Shown here: positions 1 to 9,613 of the stretch, piece after piece
Position numbering within the stretch: the first letter of the stretch is position 1
Layout: each line of letters begins with the position of its first letter
DNA from: an uncultured Clostridia bacterium
GTDB lineage: Bacteria > Bacillota > Clostridia > Oscillospirales > SIG627
Direction of reading: 5' to 3'
Length of the DNA stretch: 43,540 bases
Assembly (NCBI GenBank): GCA_946645685.1
Contig: CAMPCJ010000007.1
Coordinates: 1 to 43,540, forward strand
The notes under the pieces: generated by a model
What the model saw: the letters and a program-made list of their open reading frames with translations, nothing else
Database searches by the model: none
What the model was told of the DNA's origin: nothing
Position numbers and translations under genes: made by a program

Positions 1-2700
1 GTCCGGATCCCTGCCATACGGGGTCTGACGGAGGAGGAAAAAGCGGAAAAGGAGCCTTACGACGCCGCGTGGAAGGGCTATAAAAGCGAACTGAAAGCCT
101 TATCGGATGGCGCTCTGTCCGTTCCGTGGGAGGAGCGGCAGGCGGACATGGAGGAATTTTTGCCCCTGGCAAACGCTCTGGTCGGCTTGTTTGAAACCAC
201 TCTGGCTCGCTTTACGGAAAAGAAGCGGGAGCGGAACGTGCTGAGCTTTTCGGATCTGGCGTCCCTGACGCTGCGCCTGGTGGGGCAAAGAGAGGGCGGC
301 GTCTTCGTGCCCACCGCCGCCGGCAGGGAGATCGGCGAGCGGTTCAGCGCCGTGTTCGTGGACGAGTATCAGGACACCAACAGCATCCAGGACGCCATTT
401 TCCGCTGCATCACCGGCGGGCGCAACCTGTTTCTGGTGGGCGACCCCAAGCAGTGCGTCTATCATTTCCGGGGCGCCGAGCCGGAGGTGTTCATTCGCTA
501 CCGCAAGACCCTGCCGGATTACCAGGCGGGGGAGGATCAGGTCATGGCGCGGCATTTTTTGTCGGATAATTTCCGCTGCGACCGCCCCGTCATCGACTTT
601 ACCAACGCCCTTTTCCGGGTGCTGATGAACGGAGAAGACCCCGAGTCCCTCTATCGCCCGTCCGATGAACTCCGTCCCGGCAAGGAGATCAGCGCCTACC
701 GGGAAATGCCGGTGGAGGTATGCGTTCTGGAGCCCAAGCCCTCCGAAAAAGGGGAAGGGGGCGCCGGGTCGGAACAGAAAGAAGAGGAAGAGACGGAAAA
801 CCGGGAAGCGGCGTATATCGCCGACCGCATCCGCGCCGTCCTGGACGGGGAGATCAAAAGGGCGGACGGCACGCCCTATCAGCCGGAGGACATTGCCGTG
901 ATCGCCCGCACCTGGAAAAACGTGGAAAGGGTGCAGGGCGCCCTGTCCCGCCGGGGCATTCCCGCCGCCTGGTCCAAGGGGGAGGAGGGGGAGAGCAGTC
1001 CCGAGGAATTCTTCGTTGTCTCCCTCTTGAAAGCGGCGGACAATCCCACCCGGGACGTGCCCTTGCTCGCCGCTCTGTATTCCCCCGTTTTCCGCTTTTC
1101 TCCGGACGATCTGTTCCGGCTGCGCAAGGATCATCCCGGCGTGAGCTTTTTTGCCGCTCTCACGGCGGAAGCGGCTTCGGAAAGCGCCGCCGCCCCCGCC
1201 TGCCGTGACGCCCTCGCCGCCCTGTCCGCCCTGCGCCGGGACGCCCGCGTCATGACCCCCACGGAACTGATCTTTACCGTCTACCGCAGCTTCAACGTGG
1301 AGGAGCTGTACCGAAAGACCTCTCCCGGGGGCGGCGCCGTCCGCAAAAAATTTCTGCGCCTTGCCCGGCAGGCGGAAACGGCGGGCTTTACCACCCTCGC
1401 CCGGTTTTGTCAGTACCTCTCTTCCGTGCAGGAAAAGAGCGACAACGCCGCCGGCGCCGGGGTGCGCCTGATGACCATCCACAAAGCCAAGGGGCTGGAA
1501 TTCCCCGTGGTCTTCGTGTCCTTCCTGTCCGCCCGCAAGGGGGGGAACACTGGGGGAAGGGTGTGGATGAGCGCCCGGTTCGGCGCCGCGTTCCCCCTGC
1601 CCAAATGGGGCGGCGTGTCCAACCGGGATCACCTGCTCACCGACCTTGCCCGCCGGGAAGAGGCGGCGGAGGAGCGGGCGGAGGAATTGCGGGTGCTGTA
1701 CGTGGCGCTGACCCGCGCCAAGGATAAACTCATCCTTACCGGCGCCCCCAAAAGCCTTGCCGCCCTGCAGAGCCGCACCCTGTTCCACTGTTCCGCCCCC
1801 CTGACGCCCGCCCTGGCGCAGGGACTTCTGGGAGCCGCTTCCACCCCCCTGGAATTTCTCTTCGTGGGACTGCACGACAGCCCGGCGCTGCGGAAAGCCC
1901 TGCAAAGCGGCGCCGGAGAAGAGAAGGGACTGATCGCTTCTCTGATCCCGTACGCTTCTCCCGTCTGCGACGGGGAGGAGCGGGCGGCGAGCGCTCCCGC
2001 TTCTCCGGGAACGCCCCTGCCCCCCTGGGAAAAGGTTTTGCCCTTCCTGAACTTCACCTACGCCCATCCCGAGCGGGAGACCCTGCCGAAAAAGCTCTCC
2101 GTTTCCGAAATCGTCCGGCAGGGCAGGCAGGAGGAAGCGCAGCTCGTTCCCCGGGGACTTTCGGACTTCGAGCGGGGCGTTCTGAAAGCGGACGCCGCCT
2201 TCCGGGGCACCGCCATCCATCAGGCGATGCAGTTTGCGGATCTGGAACGGGCTTCCCTCTCCCCCGACGGGGAGCTGGATCGGCTTTTGCGGGAGGGCTT
2301 CCTCACCGAAAAAATGGCGCGGGAGATCGACCGGCAGGCGTTCGCCGCCTTTTTCCGTTCCGATCTGTACCGCCGCATCGCCGCCTCCCCCCGGGTGGTA
2401 CACGAAAAGCGCTTCAACGTCCTGTTGTCCGGAGAGGAGCTGGTGGGTCGCCCCGGCGAGATCCTCATCCAGGGCGTGGTGGATCTGTGGTTTGAAAAAG
2501 AGGACGGCACCATCGCCCTTCTGGATTTCAAGACCGACCGCCTGCCCCCGGACGGGGATGCCATTCTCCGGGAGCGCCACGGGGAACAGCTGCGCATCTA
2601 CCGCCGGGCGGTGGAAGCCATGGAGGAAAAACCCGTGACGGAGCTTTTGCTCTATTCCTTCTCCCTGTCCCGCGCCGTTCCCGTTCCCCTGAACGGCTGA
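1..2700 (+). CDS. addA: Helicase-nuclease AddA, C-terminal part (5' truncated by window)
   Basis: Large subunit of the AddAB (RexAB) double-strand-break resection enzyme: a 3'-5' UvrD-like DNA helicase fused to a RecB-family nuclease. The reading frame is open from base 1, so the start and the N-terminal Walker A motif lie outside the window. Visible in order: motif II DEYQDTN (nt 361-381), motif III GDPKQCVYHFRG (about nt 439-474), motif V TIHKAKGLEFPVV (about nt 1473-1512), motif VI VLYVALTRAKDKL, and near the C terminus the RecB nuclease residues GTAIHQAMQ, GVVDLW and LLDFKTD (about nt 2519-2539). This order and the nuclease tail separate AddA from UvrD and PcrA. addB is presumably upstream, outside the window. 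The family is about 1200 residues long; 899 are seen here. Confidence 0.93.
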   Translation, partial: VRIPAIRGLTEEEKAEKEPYDAAWKGYKSELKALSDGALSVPWEERQADMEEFLPLANALVGLFETTLARFTEKKRERNVLSFSDLASLTLRLVGQREGGVFVPTAAGREIGERFSAVFVDEYQDTNSIQDAIFRCITGGRNLFLVGDPKQCVYHFRGAEPEVFIRYRKTLPDYQAGEDQVMARHFLSDNFRCDRPVIDFTNALFRVLMNGEDPESLYRPSDELRPGKEISAYREMPVEVCVLEPKPSEKGEGGAGSEQKEEEETENREAAYIADRIRAVLDGEIKRADGTPYQPEDIAVIARTWKNVERVQGALSRRGIPAAWSKGEEGESSPEEFFVVSLLKAADNPTRDVPLLAALYSPVFRFSPDDLFRLRKDHPGVSFFAALTAEAASESAAAPACRDALAALSALRRDARVMTPTELIFTVYRSFNVEELYRKTSPGGGAVRKKFLRLARQAETAGFTTLARFCQYLSSVQEKSDNAAGAGVRLMTIHKAKGLEFPVVFVSFLSARKGGNTGGRVWMSARFGAAFPLPKWGGVSNRDHLLTDLARREEAAEERAEELRVLYVALTRAKDKLILTGAPKSLAALQSRTLFHCSAPLTPALAQGLLGAASTPLEFLFVGLHDSPALRKALQSGAGEEKGLIASLIPYASPVCDGEERAASAPASPGTPLPPWEKVLPFLNFTYAHPERETLPKKLSVSEIVRQGRQEEAQLVPRGLSDFERGVLKADAAFRGTAIHQAMQFADLERASLSPDGELDRLLREGFLTEKMAREIDRQAFAAFFRSDLYRRIAASPRVVHEKRFNVLLSGEELVGRPGEILIQGVVDLWFEKEDGTIALLDFKTDRLPPDGDAILRERHGEQLRIYRRAVEAMEEKPVTELLLYSFSLSRAVPVPLNG

Positions 2701-2727
2701 AAAAAGCAGACTGAAAAAAGCATACTG

Positions 2728-2762
2728 AAAAAAAGCAGACTGAGAAATCAGTCTGCTTTTTT
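2728..2762. terminator. Bidirectional intrinsic terminator between addA and glutamine synthetase
   Basis: A strong hairpin has the stem GCAGACTGA paired with TCAGTCTGC around a GAAA loop, flanked by A-runs on one side and T-runs on the other, so it can stop transcription of both convergent genes. The 5' arm is present as three imperfect tandem copies (2700-2743) of a unit of about 14 bases. Confidence 0.85.
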
Positions 2763-2774
2763 CTTTGCTTGGTT

Positions 2775-4865
2775 TTATTTGATGCTGTTGAGCATTTCCG
2801 CGTAGGTGGGGAAGGGCCAGTACTTCCGCGCCACGGCGGTTTCCAGCTCGTCGATCACCGCCCGCAGCTCCGCCATGTCCGAAAATACCGTTTCCCGATA
2901 GAAGACGGCGCTTTTCAGGGTGCCGGTCACTTCCTTGGCGCGCACCACGTCCGCTTCCAGGGTGGCAAGACGGCTGCAAAGCTGTTCCGACAGAGAGGAG
3001 ATCCGCTTCAGAAGCTCGTCCTCCAGCCCGGTGGAAAGGGGAACGGGGAAAAGACTCTTGCGCCCTCTCTCCTCCAAAAGCTCGTTCTCATACCGCAGAA
3101 CGGCGGGCGCGATGTCCTTGCGCGCCAGATCGATCATGGTCAGCGCCTCGATGAGCAGCGTCTTGGAATAGTTTTCCAAAAGCACTTCCTGCCGGGAAGC
3201 GATCTCCGTGGGGGAAAGCACGCCCAGCCGGTCGAACATCTTCACGTTCTTCTCATCGGTGTAATGCGCCATGGCGTCCACGGTGCTGTCAAACCGGAGC
3301 AGTCCCCGGCGCTGCGCCTCCTGCGCCCACTCTTCGGAGTAGTTGTTGCCGTTGAAGAGGATGCGGCGGTGCTCGATGAGGGTGCGGTGGATCAATTCGT
3401 TGAGATCCGCGGCAAAATTGCCGCTCTTTTCCAGCTCGTCCGCGAATTCCGACAGCGTCTGCGCCACGATGGTGTTCAGGATCATATTGGGGCAGGCGAT
3501 GGAGTCGGAAGAGCCGGGCATACGGAACTCGAACTTGTTGCCCGTAAAAGCGAAGGGAGAGGTACGGTTCCGGTCGGTGGTGTCCCGGGAAAACTCCGGC
3601 AGAACGCCGGCGCCGATATTCAGCCGGGTGCGGGGACGATCCTCGGGCTTGGCGCCCGCCATAATGTCCTCCAAAAGCGCCATGAGGTCATCCCCCAGGA
3701 AGATGGAGATGATGCCGGGAGGCGCCTCGTTGCCCCCCAGCCGGTGATCGTTCCCGGCGGAGGAAACGGAGATCCGAAGCAGATCCTGGTTCTCGTCCAC
3801 CGCCTTGATGACCGCGGTGAGGAACAGCAAAAACTGCGCGTTCTGAGAGGGGGTCTTACCGGGCTTGAGCAGGCTTCTGCCCGTGTCCGTGGACAGGGAC
3901 CAGTTGTCGTGCTTGCCGCTGCCGTTGATCCCGGCGAAGGGCTTTTCGTGGAGCAGGCACGCCATCCCGTGGCGGGCAGCCACCTTCTTCATCATTTCCA
4001 TGGTGAGCTGGTTGTGATCCGTCGCCAGATTGGCGGTGCCGAAGATGGGCGCCAGCTCGTGCTGGCCGGGCGCCACCTCGTTGTGCTCCGTTTTGGCGAG
4101 AATGCCCAGCTTCCACAATTCCTCATCCAGATCCTGCATAAAGGCGAAGACCCGGGGCTTGATCTGTCCGTAATAGTGATCGTCCATTTCCTGACCCTTG
4201 GGCGGGCGTGCGCCGAAGAGCGTTCTGCCGCAGTAGATCAGGTCGGGGCGTGCGCGATAGGCTTCGGCGTCGATGAGAAAGTATTCCTGCTCGGGCCCGC
4301 ACTCCGCCGTCACGTGGGTGGTTTCCGTATCTCCGAAGAGCCGCACGATCCGCACCGCCTCCCGGGAAAGCGCCTCCATGGAGCGAAGCAGGGGCGTTTT
4401 CTTGTCCAGGCTCTCGCCCCGGTAGGAGCAAAACGCCGTGGGGATGCACAGGGTGTCGTCCTTGATGAAGGCGTAGGAGGTGGGATCCCAGGCGGAATAG
4501 CCCCGGGCTTCAAAGGTGGCGCGCAAGCCGCCGGAGGGAAAGCTGGAAGCGTCCGCTTCCCCGGAGACCAGATTTTTTCCGGAAAACGCCATGATCACGC
4601 CGCTTTCCCCGTCCCGCTGGATAAAGCCCTCGTGCTTTTCCGCGGTGGTGCCCGTCATGGGCTGGAACCAGTGGGTGTAGTGGGTGGCGCCGTTTTCCAC
4701 CGCCCAGGCGCCCATTTCCCGCGCCACCGTATCCGCGATGGAGCTTTCCAGCCGCTCTCCGGCGATGGTATTTTTCAAGGAGCGATACACGTCCTTCGGC
4801 AGTCTTTCCTTCATCACGGCGTCGTTAAAGACCTTGCAGCCGAACAGTTCCGGTATGTTTTTCAT
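2775..4865 (-). CDS. glnN: Glutamine synthetase type III
   Basis: Makes glutamine from glutamate, ammonia and ATP in the cytoplasm. At 696 residues it has the length of the GSIII (GlnN) family, well above the 440-470 of GSI. Typical GSIII signatures are present: [15 protein letters not shown], the [10 protein letters not shown] loop, [15 protein letters not shown] and [18 protein letters not shown] with the ATP-binding and glutamate-binding residues. The start ATG at 4865 is preceded by AAAGGAG. It lies 53 bases downstream of asnA on the same strand with no terminator between them, so the two form an ammonia-assimilation operon reading from the promoter at 6037-6065. No truncation is seen. 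Confidence 0.96.
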   Translation of the reverse strand: MKNIPELFGCKVFNDAVMKERLPKDVYRSLKNTIAGERLESSIADTVAREMGAWAVENGATHYTHWFQPMTGTTAEKHEGFIQRDGESGVIMAFSGKNLVSGEADASSFPSGGLRATFEARGYSAWDPTSYAFIKDDTLCIPTAFCSYRGESLDKKTPLLRSMEALSREAVRIVRLFGDTETTHVTAECGPEQEYFLIDAEAYRARPDLIYCGRTLFGARPPKGQEMDDHYYGQIKPRVFAFMQDLDEELWKLGILAKTEHNEVAPGQHELAPIFGTANLATDHNQLTMEMMKKVAARHGMACLLHEKPFAGINGSGKHDNWSLSTDTGRSLLKPGKTPSQNAQFLLFLTAVIKAVDENQDLLRISVSSAGNDHRLGGNEAPPGIISIFLGDDLMALLEDIMAGAKPEDRPRTRLNIGAGVLPEFSRDTTDRNRTSPFAFTGNKFEFRMPGSSDSIACPNMILNTIVAQTLSEFADELEKSGNFAADLNELIHRTLIEHRRILFNGNNYSEEWAQEAQRRGLLRFDSTVDAMAHYTDEKNVKMFDRLGVLSPTEIASRQEVLLENYSKTLLIEALTMIDLARKDIAPAVLRYENELLEERGRKSLFPVPLSTGLEDELLKRISSLSEQLCSRLATLEADVVRAKEVTGTLKSAVFYRETVFSDMAELRAVIDELETAVARKYWPFPTYAEMLNSIK

Positions 4866-4918
4866 GCCTTGTTCTCCTTTACGGTTTCATAATAGGGTAT
4901 GGGGCGGACGCTCCGGCG

Positions 4919-5929
4919 TTACAGCAGAGGCACGCCTGCTTCCCGGCAGATACGTTCCGTTTCCCCGTCCCACAGGGATACCTGCACCTCGCCGATGTGG
5001 CATTTTTCCAGCAAGAGCAGGCACAGCCGGCTCTGTCCGATGCCGCCGCCCATGGTGAAGGGGAGTTTTCCTTCCAGAAGCGCCTTGTGGAAGGGCAGAC
5101 CGGCGCGATCCTCACAGCCCGCCTTTTTCAGCTGGTCGGCAAGGCTTTCCGGGCTGACCCGGATGCCCATGCTGCTCACCTCAAAGGCGCACCCCAGCGT
5201 TTCGTTCCAGAAGAGGATGTCTCCGTTCAGCGCCCAGTCGTCGTAGTCCGGCGCCCGCCCGTCGTGGGGCTTGCCGCTTTTCAGCTTGTCGCCGATCCCC
5301 ATGAGAAACACGGTGGGGTGTCCGGCGCGCATAAAGGCGTCTTCCCGTTCCTTGGGGGAGAGGGCGGGGTAGAGATCCTCCAATTCCTGCGAGGTGATGA
5401 AGGTCACGTCCCGGGAGAGGGTGGTCTTCAGAGCGGGAAAGAGGGCTTTCACCGCCGTCTGGGTGTCGCACACGGCGCCCACGATCTTTTCCACCGCGTC
5501 TTTCAGATACGTCGTGGTGCGATCCTCCCGGCGAATGACCTTTTCCCAGTCCCACTGATCTACGTAAATGGAATGAAGGTTGTCCATCTCCTCATCCCGG
5601 CGAATGGCGTTCATATCGGTGAACAGCCCCTCCCCCACGGGAAAGCGGTATTTTTTCAGCGCCATCCGTTTCCACTTGGCGAGGGAATGAACCACCACCG
5701 CGTCCGTGCCGGTCTCCTTCACGTCGAAACGGACGGGGCGCTCCACGCCGTTCAGATCATCGTTCAGGCCGCTGGCGGGGTCAACGAACAGCGGGGCGGA
5801 GACGCGCTTGAGATTGAGCGCTTTCCCGAGATTTTGCTGGAAGGTGCTCCTGAGCGTTCCGATGGCGTCCTGGGTGTCGTAGCTGCCCAGCAGGGGTTTG
5901 TACCCGGCGGGGATAACGGTTTTAGACAT
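4919..5929 (-). CDS. asnA: Aspartate--ammonia ligase (asparagine synthetase A)
   Basis: Class II tRNA-synthetase-like enzyme that makes asparagine from aspartate, ammonia and ATP. The 336-residue product matches the usual length of about 330. Recognisable blocks are the N-terminal LGSYDTQDAI, VSAPLFVDPASGLNDDLNG, the WKRMALKKY stretch, the SIYVDQWDWEKVI motif and the C-terminal TMGGGIGQSRLC motif 3. The start ATG at 5929 was chosen because family members begin MSKTVIPAGY-like and GAAAGGA lies just upstream; the frame stays open upstream through the leader to an ATG at 6016, which would add 29 unrelated residues. First gene of an operon with glutamine synthetase; both consume ammonia. Confidence 0.95.
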   Translation of the reverse strand: MSKTVIPAGYKPLLGSYDTQDAIGTLRSTFQQNLGKALNLKRVSAPLFVDPASGLNDDLNGVERPVRFDVKETGTDAVVVHSLAKWKRMALKKYRFPVGEGLFTDMNAIRRDEEMDNLHSIYVDQWDWEKVIRREDRTTTYLKDAVEKIVGAVCDTQTAVKALFPALKTTLSRDVTFITSQELEDLYPALSPKEREDAFMRAGHPTVFLMGIGDKLKSGKPHDGRAPDYDDWALNGDILFWNETLGCAFEVSSMGIRVSPESLADQLKKAGCEDRAGLPFHKALLEGKLPFTMGGGIGQSRLCLLLLEKCHIGEVQVSLWDGETERICREAGVPLL

Positions 5930-5985
5930 AGCGTCCACATCCTTTCTCCGGCTTTGCCGGCTGATACAGTAAAAAATGAAAATAA

Positions 5986-6026
5986 CAAAGGCGCCACCGC
6001 CCCCTGAGGAGTCCATAGCGCCTTTG
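5986..6026 (-). terminator. Possible attenuator hairpin in the asnA leader
   Basis: Read on the minus strand, CAAAGGCGC (6026-6018) pairs perfectly with GCGCCTTTG (5994-5986) around a 23-base loop and is followed by a T-rich run, as in a weak intrinsic terminator. An alternative hairpin, CATAGC (6031-6026) with GCTATG (6019-6014), uses the same bases, so the two folds exclude each other. The element sits between the asnA promoter and the start codon. Confidence 0.45.
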
Positions 6027-6036
6027 CTATGCGGGC

Positions 6037-6065
6037 ATCATAGCACGCTCCGTCCCCTTTGTCAA
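6037..6065 (-). promoter_or_regulatory. Sigma-A promoter of asnA-glnN
   Basis: On the minus strand a perfect -35 TTGACA (6065-6060) and -10 TATGAT (6042-6037) are separated by 17 bases. The transcript would start near 6030, giving a leader of about 100 bases before asnA. Confidence 0.85.
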
Positions 6066-6169
6066 GCCTTTTTTTGAAAAAAATCCCCTTTTGCCCGTTC
6101 ATAAGTCCCCCGTCCCCGTCATAGAATTGCATACCGCATTCGTTCAAACTGAAAAAGCCGGAGGTTACT

Positions 6170-7069
6170 ATGACGAGCTTTTATCCCGAAGGGGATCTTC
6201 TGTTTACCGAGGAAAATCAAACCGCCCTCGCCACCCGGGAGGGACTGCGATCCGCCATGGAGGAGGGCAGGATCCTGGAAGCCCGGGCGATCCTGTGCGA
6301 CCGTTCCATGGCGCTCCACTTCGATTTAGGCGGCGTGCCGGGGGTGATGCCCCGGGAGGAAGCGGCGGTGACGGCGCCCGGGGAGGAGACCCGGGACGTG
6401 GCGATCATCACCCGGGTGGGCAAGCCCTGCGCCTTTCTCATCCTGTCCTTGCCGGAAAAGGAGGGGGAGGCGGCGCTCCTCAGCCGCAGAGCCGCCCAGG
6501 AAAGGTGCCTGGAAGCGTATCTGGACGGCTTGGAGGTGGGGGACGTCCTGCCGGCGCGGGTGACTCATTTCGAGCCCTTCGGCGCCTTCTGCGACGTGGG
6601 CTGCGGCATCCCGTCCCTGCTTTCCATCGACTGTATGTCCGTGTCCCGGATCTCCCATCCCTCGGATCGCTTCCGGGTGGGGGAAAACATCCTCGCCGCC
6701 GTCCGCGCCCGGGACGAGGTGCGCCTGGGCAAACGGGGGCGCATCTCCCTGACCCACAAGGAATTGCTGGGCACCTGGCGGGAAAACGCCGCCTGCTTTT
6801 CCCCCGGGGAAACGGTGCTGGGGATCGTGCGCAGCGTGGAAAGCTACGGCGTCTTCGTGGAGCTTGCCCCCAATCTGGCGGGGCTGGCGGAGAGCCGGGA
6901 CGACGTGGCGGTGGGGGATCGGGTCAGCGTTTACATCAAAAGCATCCTGCCGGAAAAGCGCAAGGTGAAGCTGGTCATCGTGGACGCCTACCGAGGCGGG
7001 GAAAGCCCCGTGAAGACCCGCTACTTCATCCGGGAGGGCAACGTGTCCTCCTTCCGCTACGACGGGTAA
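6170..7069 (+). CDS. S1 domain RNA-binding protein (ribosomal protein S1-like)
   Basis: A 299-residue protein with two clear S1 (OB-fold) domains. The first starts near residue 122 (VGDVLPARVTHFEPFGAFCD) and the second near 214 (GETVLGIVRSVESYGVFVEL), ending in KRKVKLVIVD. Such short S1 proteins are common in Clostridia, where they are annotated as S1-like; the role is probably RNA binding at the ribosome or in mRNA turnover, but the exact target is not known. The start ATG at 6170 follows GGAGG at good spacing. It is transcribed alone, divergent from asnA, and closed by a strong terminator at 7077-7108. The N-terminal ~110 residues are not recognised. Confidence 0.8.
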   Translation: MTSFYPEGDLLFTEENQTALATREGLRSAMEEGRILEARAILCDRSMALHFDLGGVPGVMPREEAAVTAPGEETRDVAIITRVGKPCAFLILSLPEKEGEAALLSRRAAQERCLEAYLDGLEVGDVLPARVTHFEPFGAFCDVGCGIPSLLSIDCMSVSRISHPSDRFRVGENILAAVRARDEVRLGKRGRISLTHKELLGTWRENAACFSPGETVLGIVRSVESYGVFVELAPNLAGLAESRDDVAVGDRVSVYIKSILPEKRKVKLVIVDAYRGGESPVKTRYFIREGNVSSFRYDG

Positions 7070-7076
7070 AAAACGA

Positions 7077-7108
7077 GAGGAAAGATCTTGCTGTCTTTCC
7101 TCTTTTTT
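7077..7108 (+). terminator. Intrinsic terminator after the S1-domain gene
   Basis: GAGGAAAGA (7077-7085) pairs with TCTTTCCTC (7094-7102) around an 8-base loop, followed by six T. Confidence 0.9.
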
Positions 7109-7123
7109 ATATCCGTTATCTAC

Positions 7124-7152
7124 TTGCGCCCGGGGACTTTTTGTGGTAGAAT
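7124..7152 (+). promoter_or_regulatory. Probable promoter of the lon operon
   Basis: A weak -35 TTGCGC (7124-7129) and a good -10 TAGAAT (7147-7152) are 17 bases apart. A leader of about 80 bases follows, in which GGGG-TCGG can pair with CCGA-(bulge)-CCCC. No CIRCE or CtsR-type operator was recognised. Confidence 0.6.
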
Positions 7153-7237
7153 AGTGTGAAAAAATGGGGTCGGTGTTTGTCGAAAAGCAAAGAAGAGCCG
7201 ACGTCCCCTGCCAACACAGAAAGGAAAAAGCGAAAGA

Positions 7238-9613
7238 ATGTCCACCTTTACCGAAACCATCACCCGGGCGGCACTGCCGGTCATCCCCTTGCGGAACATG
7301 GTGCCCTTCCCCGGGATGGATCATAATTTTGAACTCAATGACAAAGGCGCCTTTTTGGCGCTGGATATGGCGATGCGGGCGGACGGCATGGTCTTCCTTG
7401 CCCCGCTGATCGATCCCAACGTGGAAAAGCCCGCCGCCGCGGATCTGCGCCGCGTCGGCGTCATCGCCCACGTGGATCAGTGCGTCCGCCTGGCGGAGAG
7501 AAGCACCCGCGTGGTCGCCAAGGGACTTTCCCGGGGCGTGCCGGTGAACGTCTTCGCCCTGGGCAGCGGCGCCCTCACGGCGGAAGTGCGCCGGGTGGAG
7601 GAGGAAGCCCCGGAAAGCGCCGCGGAAGAGGCGTTCCGCCGGCAGCTGTTGGAGCTCATCGGGGAATTCGTCAGCTTCCAGCCCCGGAAGAATGAAAAAT
7701 TCATGGCGGCGCTGGAGGGCGTGCGCCCCCTGGGACGGCTGGTGGATCTTGCCGCCGCCAACCTTTTGCGGGAAAGCGCGGATAAAACGGAGATCCTGGA
7801 GAAGGAGGACGTTTCCGCCCGCGCCCTGGCGCTGTGCGATATGCTCCGAGAGGAGATCGAGGTGGCACGGCTGGAAAAGCGCATCGCCGAGCGGGTCCAG
7901 CGGAACATGGATCGCCATCAGCGGGACTATTATCTCCGGGAGCAAATGCGGGTCATCCAGCAGGAATTGTCCGGCGGCGAGCCCCGGGACGGCGGCGAGG
8001 AAGAGGACGAGGGGGAGGAAGAGCCCCTGTATGAGGAAGACGATCTTCTCAAAAAGATTGAGGAAAGAAAACTTCCCGCCGAGGTAAACGCCAAGCTCCG
8101 CGCCCAGGCGCTGAAGCTGCAGAAGATGCCCTACGGCTCCTCCGAAGCCGCCCTCATCTCCAACTACGTGGAAACGTGTCTGGAGATCCCGTGGAACGTG
8201 TTTTCCGAACACGACACCGATCTGACGAAGGCGCGGGAGATCCTGGATCGGGATCACGACGGGCTGGAAAAGGTGAAGGATCGCATTCTGGAATACCTGG
8301 CGGCGTCCAAGCTGCGGGGGGACGTGCAGGGGCAGATCCTCTGTCTGGTGGGCGCCCCCGGCGTGGGCAAGACCAGCGTGGCTTCCTCCATTGCCGAAGC
8401 CATGGGGCGCAAGTACGTGCGGGTATCCTTAGGCGGCGTCCGGGATGAAGCGGACGTGCGGGGACACCGCAAGACCTACATCGGCGCCATGCCCGGGCGG
8501 ATCATCAACGCCCTGAAAGAAGCGGGCACCATGGATCCCCTCATCACCCTGGACGAGATCGACAAGCTCACCCGGGACGCCCACGGCGACCCCGCCAGCG
8601 CCCTTCTGGAGGTGCTGGACAGCGAGCAGAACCACGCCTTCCGGGATCACTTCGTGGAATTGCCCGTGGATCTGTCCCGCTGCGTGTTTTTGGCGACCGC
8701 CAACGAGACGGACACCATTCCCCCCGCCCTGTTGGATCGGATGGAGGTCATCCGGCTGAACGGCTATACCGAAACGGAAAAAATGCAGATCGCCCGGCAC
8801 CATCTCATTCCCAAGCAAGCCAAGCGCCACGGCTTGAACGGACGGCAGTTCCGCATCAGCGACAGCGCTCTGGTCGCCCTCATCCGGAACTATACCCGGG
8901 AGCAGGGCGTGCGGAATTTAGAGCGGGAGCTGTCCCGCCTGTGCCGCCGTGCGGCACGGGACGTGGTGGAAGGGAAAAAGTCCCTCTCCGTCACCGTCCG
9001 CAATCTGGAAGAGCTTCTGGGCAAGCCCAAGGTACTGCCCGAAAAGAAAAATTTGCCCGACCGGGTGGGGGTCGCCAACGGGCTGGCGTGGACCCTTGCC
9101 GGTGGGGAAATGCTCGCGGTGGAAGCCATTGCCATGCCCGGCAGCGGCAAGGTGGAGCTCACCGGCTCCCTGGGGGATGTGATGAAGGAATCCTGCCGCA
9201 TCGCCCTGTCCTGGGTGCGTACCCACGGCAAGGAGATCGGCATTACGGACGAAGAGTTTTATAAGAAGGACGATATTCACGTCCACTTCCCCGAGGGCGC
9301 CATCCCCAAGGACGGGCCCTCCGCCGGCGTGACGCTGGTGACCACGCTGGCGTCCCTTCTGTCCGGCCGCCCCGTCCGGGGAGACGTGGCGATGACCGGG
9401 GAAGTCACCCTCCACGGGGACGTGCTTGCCATCGGCGGCTTGCGGGAGAAGGCGAGCGCCGCCCTCCGCGCCGGGATGAAGGTGGTGCTGATCCCCAAGG
9501 ACAACGTGAAGGATCTGGACGAGGTGGATCCCAAGGCGAAGGAGACCATGACCTTTATCCCCTGTGAAAAGGTGGAGGACGTTCTGGCTGTGGCGCTGAG
9601 GAAAAAAGCGTGA
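7238..9613 (+). CDS. lon: ATP-dependent protease Lon
   Basis: Cytoplasmic AAA+ serine protease that degrades misfolded and regulatory proteins. The 791 residues are the normal length. An N-terminal LonN substrate domain (from PVIPLRNMVPFPG) is followed by a coiled helical region, the AAA+ module with Walker A GAPGVGKTS (about residues 372-380, Lys 378) and Walker B LITLDEIDKL, and the C-terminal protease domain with GPSAG containing Ser 695 and Lys 738 in GGLREK, exactly 43 residues apart as expected of the Lon dyad. The start at 7238 follows AAAGGA. A charged insertion rich in Glu and Asp (about residues 250-268) sits just before the AAA+ domain. The stop codon overlaps the GTG start of ysxC. 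Confidence 0.97.
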   Translation: MSTFTETITRAALPVIPLRNMVPFPGMDHNFELNDKGAFLALDMAMRADGMVFLAPLIDPNVEKPAAADLRRVGVIAHVDQCVRLAERSTRVVAKGLSRGVPVNVFALGSGALTAEVRRVEEEAPESAAEEAFRRQLLELIGEFVSFQPRKNEKFMAALEGVRPLGRLVDLAAANLLRESADKTEILEKEDVSARALALCDMLREEIEVARLEKRIAERVQRNMDRHQRDYYLREQMRVIQQELSGGEPRDGGEEEDEGEEEPLYEEDDLLKKIEERKLPAEVNAKLRAQALKLQKMPYGSSEAALISNYVETCLEIPWNVFSEHDTDLTKAREILDRDHDGLEKVKDRILEYLAASKLRGDVQGQILCLVGAPGVGKTSVASSIAEAMGRKYVRVSLGGVRDEADVRGHRKTYIGAMPGRIINALKEAGTMDPLITLDEIDKLTRDAHGDPASALLEVLDSEQNHAFRDHFVELPVDLSRCVFLATANETDTIPPALLDRMEVIRLNGYTETEKMQIARHHLIPKQAKRHGLNGRQFRISDSALVALIRNYTREQGVRNLERELSRLCRRAARDVVEGKKSLSVTVRNLEELLGKPKVLPEKKNLPDRVGVANGLAWTLAGGEMLAVEAIAMPGSGKVELTGSLGDVMKESCRIALSWVRTHGKEIGITDEEFYKKDDIHVHFPEGAIPKDGPSAGVTLVTTLASLLSGRPVRGDVAMTGEVTLHGDVLAIGGLREKASAALRAGMKVVLIPKDNVKDLDEVDPKAKETMTFIPCEKVEDVLAVALRKKA

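Noticed and set aside
100-2979. A 959-residue open frame on the minus strand opposite addA
   Set aside because: It is the shadow of a high-G+C gene: the plus strand has clear AddA motifs, and the antisense product is a low-complexity Gly/Gln/His-rich sequence with no domain.
2769-4892. A 707-residue plus-strand frame opposite glutamine synthetase
   Set aside because: Antisense shadow of a gene with full GSIII motifs.
5930-6065. T-box riboswitch upstream of asnA
   Set aside because: The leader is only about 100 bases and lacks the conserved AGGGTGGNACCGCG sequence; GGGGGCGGTGGCGCC is only superficially similar.
6326-8257. A 643-residue minus-strand frame over the S1 gene and lon
   Set aside because: It crosses a terminator and a promoter of the other strand and has no recognisable domain.
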